From Psoroptes ovis (lineage: Eukaryota; Arthropoda; Arachnida; Sarcoptiformes; Psoroptidae): 64,000 nucleotides of DNA. The translations under genes and the position numbers were made by a program. Below the pieces are notes generated by a model. That model saw only the letters and a list, made by a program, of their open reading frames with translations. It was not told where the DNA came from and did not search any database. Of the stretch, positions 58,501 to 64,000 are shown one piece after another. Location of the stretch: positions 1 through 64,000 of the forward strand of contig PQWQ01000046.1 in the NCBI GenBank assembly GCA_002943765.1, in the 5' to 3' direction. Position 1 is the first letter of the stretch, and every line of letters begins with the position of its first letter.

Positions 58501-61500
58501 TCGATTATTTACAATGAACAACAATCAAAAAATGTAAATTGTTTCCATTCAAACAAAATGATTTATTTGAAAAAACGAATGAATGAATGAATATTTTTTT
58601 ATTATTAAACATCTTTATTTATAATAATGTCGTACGTGCAACTGAATTATTGTTCAAATTCGGTGGACAAAATTTGATGGAAAATAGACATAATCCATCA
58701 ATGTTTCAATTATTTGAATTAAACATTTTGATAATGACGTTGAAAGTGAACAACAACAGCAACAAGACATTTTCAAATTAGATTAAACAAAACAAAAAAA
58801 AAATCGTGACTTACGATTAACGGACTTTGAAGTCTTTGTATGAGAATGTTTGGCGGAAAATGATTGGAATCAACCAGAATTCTTCATAAGATTATCTTCA
58901 TTCACATTTTAAAAGTTTGATTTGTATTTCATTTTGTTTTGGGGATAATTTTAGAGAAATATGAGTTTGTCTTAAGAAGTAGTGACTGTTTATATATGGA
59001 AAATTGACATGATCAATCAATAAATAATGAACGATGAATAGGCAAAAAAAAATGACATTTTAAAATAATTGAAATTGATCAAATTTAGTGGAAAATGACC
59101 TTTTCGTATGTTTGATTTAAAATTGGCATAAAGAAAACAGAGAGAGAGAGAGAAATATAATGATAAAATGAATAATCTAGATTAATATTCAAGTTAATCA
59201 AAAACATTTGAATTTAGTCAGGACTAATTTTGATTCATCAATTATTCAATATGCAAATCAATATTTGAAATAGAATGAATAAATATTGATTAATAATAGA
59301 AATTATCATAATTTCAATCTTTGCATTGAATCATTGAAATGTTTTGTTGAAAATGTACCAATTTGAATAAATTCATATTAATATCTTTAGCTGATCATCA
59401 TCATCATCATGAATGGAAATGAACGAATCAGATCATTTCAACAGGTTGTGTGTGGAGAAAGATTGAATAAAATTATTTTGATTATTACAAAGAAAGATCA
59501 TTTGTTGAATATTTGAAAATATTTGTTTGTGTTGAATGATGATCAAACAGAAAATCATATGAAAATCAATTAATCATAATTAGTTTGAATAAATCATTCA
59601 AAAGTTTGAATTTGTTTGATGATCGATACATCTTTGAGACCATTTGAGAAAAAAATGGCTTTGAGAATGAATGATAATTGCTTTGATCAATTTACGTCGT
59701 TGTGTCAATCAAACAAACAAAAAAACAGAAACAGAAACAAAATCGATAATGGAAAATAATCGTGAAACAAAATCTAATTATATTCAAAATACATCCATTT
59801 TGATGTATTAATTAATGGCAATGTTATTGATCGATATTTGTGTGTGAAATTGCATTATGATAAGAGAATTTGTTCGTATCAAACATTAAACATTTGAATC
59901 TATAATAAATGTTGTTTGCCATATCATTACCATGACTTAAAGTTCAGTTATCGATGATGCATATTGAATGATGGCCATATTGTTTATTCATTCATTCAAT
60001 GATCATGATTATTATTAAAGCCATCATCAAACCGTATGATTATAACACCAACTAATATAATCCATCTGGTCTAATAATAATAATAATAATAATAATGATT
60101 CAAAGATAAACATTTCATAATTTGGCCTTTGGTCAATTTAATCTAATAATTTTCTCTGCATTATTCGTTTGTTTGTTTATCCAAATAATAATAAGGTGAG
60201 GAGAAAAGTTTAGCACAATATCGATTGCAATAATGATATCGTTTTGAACAAATAATAAAAGTAAATAATACATTAATGCATCAATATTTGAATATCATTT
60301 TGAATGTTTGAATATTAAACCATTTTTCATCTTAAAATTCAATCAATCAATTCGAAATGTTTTGAAAACACTTTTTTAAATAATAAGCAGGAAAAAGTAA
60401 TGATTAAGAAAATGAATTAAAATTTTCAGACAATTCAGAATTTGTTTGATATTTTTGGAGAAAAAATAAAAATTTGACCGTTTCCTTTTGAATAAATGTG
60501 GAAATATTTTCAATCAAATTCGATTAATCAATCGATGAATGAATTGATTTGAATAAATAAAAATTATTAAATTGATTTAGTTCATTTTGTTGTTTATTCC
60601 ATATTTGAATGAACCGGGTGTGGTGTAATCATCATCAATGTTTTTTTTTTTTTTTATTAAAAATGGTGACGTTTTTGACATCAATTAAATGAGTGCAAAA
60701 TGAAGAAAAAGCAATGAAGTAAGCCACAAAATGCCGGTGATTTTTTGATGAAATATTTTTAGTTGGAAAAATCATTATTATTCACACGATTTTGCTCTGA
60801 ATTCATTCATTCACTTGGCTGGACAATAAATGAAATATTTGAAAAATTCAATCACAAAATCAAATAAATCGAATCAAGATGCAATGCAAGCCCACCACCA
60901 ATCAACACACAGTCATTCACGAGTTTTGTTTTGGGAAGATTTCTTTTGATCGGTTTAATTTTAGAAGATTTGAATGAAGATGATGACTCAATTTCAAACA
61001 TTAATTAATTAATTAGTCAAATGCATAAATGAATAAATGGCAAACATTAGTTGCTGCTTAATGAATGATAAAATTAGTCATAAATATTGCTGATGGAACA
61101 ATTTAGTTGTGCGGAGAAAAAAAAAACGACAAGAATCTTAGTGTTTGATCAAAGATAATTGTATGCAATTGTTGAATGAAACACAAACAAAAACATTTTT
61201 GGCCAAATATCATTATGATAAAAGTTGATGAAAAAATCGTGATCAAATCATGTATGGCAATTTGCTACCGAAAAAATAGTTTTCGTTATCAAAATGATAA
61301 TTTGTCCATTTCAAATGAAAGAAACGCCTTTGTATAAGTGTGAATTATTCTTCAAAACAAAACATTATTTTCATGTTTTTTATCGTTTATCGTTTAGTAG
61401 TGATGATTATCATTTAGCCAGAACAAAAGGTGATGATGAGGATTTTTTTCATTGATTCAATCAGCACATTAATCAGTCAAATAACAATCTCAATCCGATG

Positions 61501-62654
61501 ATTTGCGTTTTATATTTTCATTTTGATAATTAGACATTTCTCCAAATAGAGTTGTCCACAAATATGGATTGTCAATTGTTTAAATAATCAATAAATATAA
61601 CAATACATTTGCCTTATCTTTGATCAAAGCAACAAAACAAATGATGCACTGAATTGAAAACATTTAAAAATCTGTGTTAATATTTGGCTGATCAAATGAT
61701 TGGAAAGATGACCATTGTAATAAAAAAATGATGCAGATGACCACCAGTCATAAACATGTGTCAAACTTGAATAATGCCGATCAAATAACAGGACAAATAA
61801 ACTAGTTTTGATTATTCAACACGTTGGCTGCCACGATGGTCACCAATTTTCATATATTCAGAGGGTAGTTGAATGACTAAAATGATTTCTCAGTAAAAAT
61901 GATCATTTTGATCATTTTCTGCTAGTTTGGATGAATATACGCTGGGCGAGACAGTGTTGATCATCCAAAATGAATAATCGACAATTATACGGAAGTATAT
62001 GCATTGTTTTATGATTCAATTTAAATCCAAACGAACAATAAAATAGAATAATAATATTCATGGATGATGTTTATTGAATTTAATTCACTTTGAATGAAGA
62101 AATTATCGTTTCAATCGATCAGATCGTGTCAGAGATTCTCGATTGATTAAAGAGTAACAATAATAATGATAATAATAATAATAATAATGATATCAATCAA
62201 ATGATATTAACATGTGTCATTTGCACAAGTAGAACAATTGATATATTATTGATCAATGCGAAAACGATTAACACTATCATTAAATGATCAATTTCAAAAG
62301 AAAATTATTATCATTGCCATAATAATACCATGCACGAAGTTTGGGTAATGTTTTCGAATCAAATATTTCGTGACAAACATTTCAACACCTTTTAAAGTTG
62401 AATTGAATATATAAATGTTTATTGAATAAATTCAAAAATGATCATTTGATTCAATTAGAAAATAAATCATCACCAAAATCGAATTGAAGATAGATTTATA
62501 AAATAAAATCTCTGAATCTGTCTTAGTTCATAATTGTTTTGATTGTTTGTTTGTTGGGTAAATATAACTAGAAAATAAAATTTTTTATAAAAAAAGAAAT
62601 ATTGCTCCTTCTCTCACACAGCTCAACACTAATGTGCTTTTCATTATGATTCAT
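55559..62654. other. Gene-poor intergenic region
   Basis: About 7 kb of AT-rich DNA between the KLF and vigilin genes. The first few hundred bases are probably KLF 3' UTR (AATAAA at 55980). It contains ATT/AAT microsatellites (about 60077-60096 and 62160-62190) and a TTTG/CAAA foldback (58151-58190). No ORF with a recognisable product and no MITE of the families seen elsewhere. Confidence 0.55.
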
Positions 62655-64000
62655 TCAATTTCGTTTAGGGCCCCAAACAATTGGTTCATCATTATTGCCC
62701 ATTTCATCATCCAAAGTTGGTGTTGTGGTTGAGCCACCATTTAGCGATAAATTATTTAAATTCGAAGACAAATCATCATTTGATTGACCGCCAACTCCAA
62801 AGGCAGGAAAATCTTGAGCATTTGACAAATCGACATCATTATTTTTAGAGTCATTGCGGGCATTCTTTTTATCCCATGGTGCACCACGTACATAAAATCC
62901 TTTGTTCGATTCTTTCACCACACCAGTTGATGAAAGATCATCGAAATTGATTTTGAATTCATGATCAGCTGGCAATTGATATTGAATGTCCATATCATCA
63001 AGCTATCCGATTGGCCAAAACCAAATGATTAGAATGATTATCACAAATTGGGGCAAAATACTTACGAATTTATCAGCCAGTTCCAATAAGTGTTCTTTGC
63101 ATTTCTCCACATTCTCCTGAGCTCCAGTGATTGTAACTTGATCTGGATCTTCACCTTTGTCGACTTTGGGAAATTTGATGTCGACTTTGAATTGATTCAT
63201 TATCGATTTGATTGATTTTCCTTTGGCACCAATCAGACGAGGATGAATTCGACTATCGATGTTCAGTTGATCAGTGACCATATCTTTAAGTTCTTGAATC
63301 AAGTTAAGAATATGATCTCTGGCTTTAATGGCGTTTTCTTCATAACCAATAATGGTGATGGTGTCATTACCCTGCTGCTGGTCATCATTGTTACGATTGG
63401 CATCGGGCACTTGAATTTGAACATCATACTTTTTGCGAATCGAAGAAATGACTGCACCACGTTTGCCGATAATTTTGGGATGATAAATTGGATCCACTTG
63501 TACATTGATCTGGAAGCTGCGTGCTTCACGATCAGCCTTTTCATTTTCTAATTTGGCCAATTTTTCTTGCAAAGCCTTCAAAGCGTTTTCAACATTTGTT
63601 CGCATTCCATTTACAACAATTGTGTTTGATTTTTCTGATGGTTGTGGCACACGAATGTTCACCGAGAATTTATCCATCAATTCGCGTACTTCGGAACCTT
63701 TTTGGCCAATAATAAAACGATGAAACTCAAACGGAATGTCAATCTCCGATGAAATGGGCACCAATTTCAATAATTCTTGTTTGGCTTTTCCACAATTCTC
63801 AGCACGTCCACTTATGGTGACAATATTGGCTTTGCTGGGATCAGCAGCCGTGTCTTCGCCACCTTCGACATTACTGTCAGCTCGATTTGGACGAGCTGGA
63901 AATTTGATTCGGACATCATATTCTTGCTGCAATGAATTAATACGATTTGGCCGTTGACCGAGTAGGAATCGATGATGTTGAGCATCAATTTCGACTTGGA
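62655..64000 (-). CDS. HDLBP: Vigilin (HDLBP / Dp1), C-terminal part, cut by window edge
   Basis: Multi-KH RNA-binding protein of the ER and cytoplasm, linked to translation and RNA stability. Last exon 63002-62655 and previous exon 64000-63066 (open to the edge). Four KH units are visible: a degenerate FLLGQRPNR loop near the edge, then FIIGQKGSEV, KIIGKRGAVI and RLIGAKGKSI with intact GxxG loops. The tail has RGAPWDKKNARND, DFPAFG and the C-terminal WGPKR, all diagnostic of vigilin. The frame continues upstream of the apparent Met at 63932, so that Met is internal. Most of the gene lies to the right of the window. Confidence 0.95.

Noticed and set aside
1..64000. CRISPR array, bacterial operon or prophage
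   Set aside because: Repeats lack unique spacers and the DNA is clearly animal nuclear, with spliced genes.

Overview
The window is AT-rich eukaryotic nuclear DNA, most probably from an acariform (astigmatid, house-dust-mite-like) mite. The protein set is animal: AMP deaminase, mitochondrial Met-tRNA formyltransferase, WDR7/rabconnectin-3 beta, Tudor-SN, SMYD4, a GT49 glycosyltransferase, CHMP5, TMEM242, RanGAP1, a KLF factor and vigilin. Introns are mostly 50-80 bp, and the transcription factors carry long Gln/Asn/Ser/His runs. The species is inferred from style, not proven. Coding exons were joined by hand using GT/AG sites, reading frame and remembered family alignments, so exon edges are predictions.

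Layout. 1-2025: a 44-bp tandem satellite running off the left edge. 2073-7737: two tandem minus-strand enzyme genes, AMPD then MTFMT. 7738-20190: about 12 kb with no convincing gene but many ~80-bp palindromic mariner-like MITEs. 20190-22130: a TATA-driven, intronless transcription-factor-like gene with a leucine zipper, an upstream ORF and a MITE in its 3' UTR. 23080-42424: a gene-dense block with WDR7 (-), an intron-bearing tRNA-Glu (-), Tudor-SN (+), SMYD4-like (+), GT49 glycosyltransferase (+), CHMP5 (-), TMEM242 (+), RanGAP1 (-), a secreted Cys-rich protein (-) and a coiled-coil protein (-). Intergenic gaps here can be as small as 61 bp. 44820-55558: a KLF-type zinc-finger gene (+) split by an 8.8-kb intron. 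55559-62654: a gene-poor stretch. 62655-64000: the 3' part of vigilin (-), cut by the right edge.

The genes are mostly unrelated housekeeping functions: purine salvage, mitochondrial translation start, V-ATPase/vesicle regulation, RNA decay and binding, ESCRT-III, nuclear transport and matriglycan-type glycosylation. No operon or cluster logic is visible.

The most interesting non-coding content is as follows. (1) The 44-bp satellite has two header variants and internal inverted blocks. (2) Eighteen ~80-bp near-perfect palindromic MITEs occur in two subfamilies with apparent hybrids. All lie in intergenic, intronic or UTR DNA, and one forms an AATAAA signal at its insertion junction. (3) A second, ~175-bp TA-flanked foldback element lies in the promoter of the SMYD4-like gene. 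(4) The tRNA-Glu(TTC) has a 29-nt intron. (5) Two CTCF-like motifs lie beside divergent promoters. (6) A GT49 glycosyltransferase has an unusual N-terminal luminal region.
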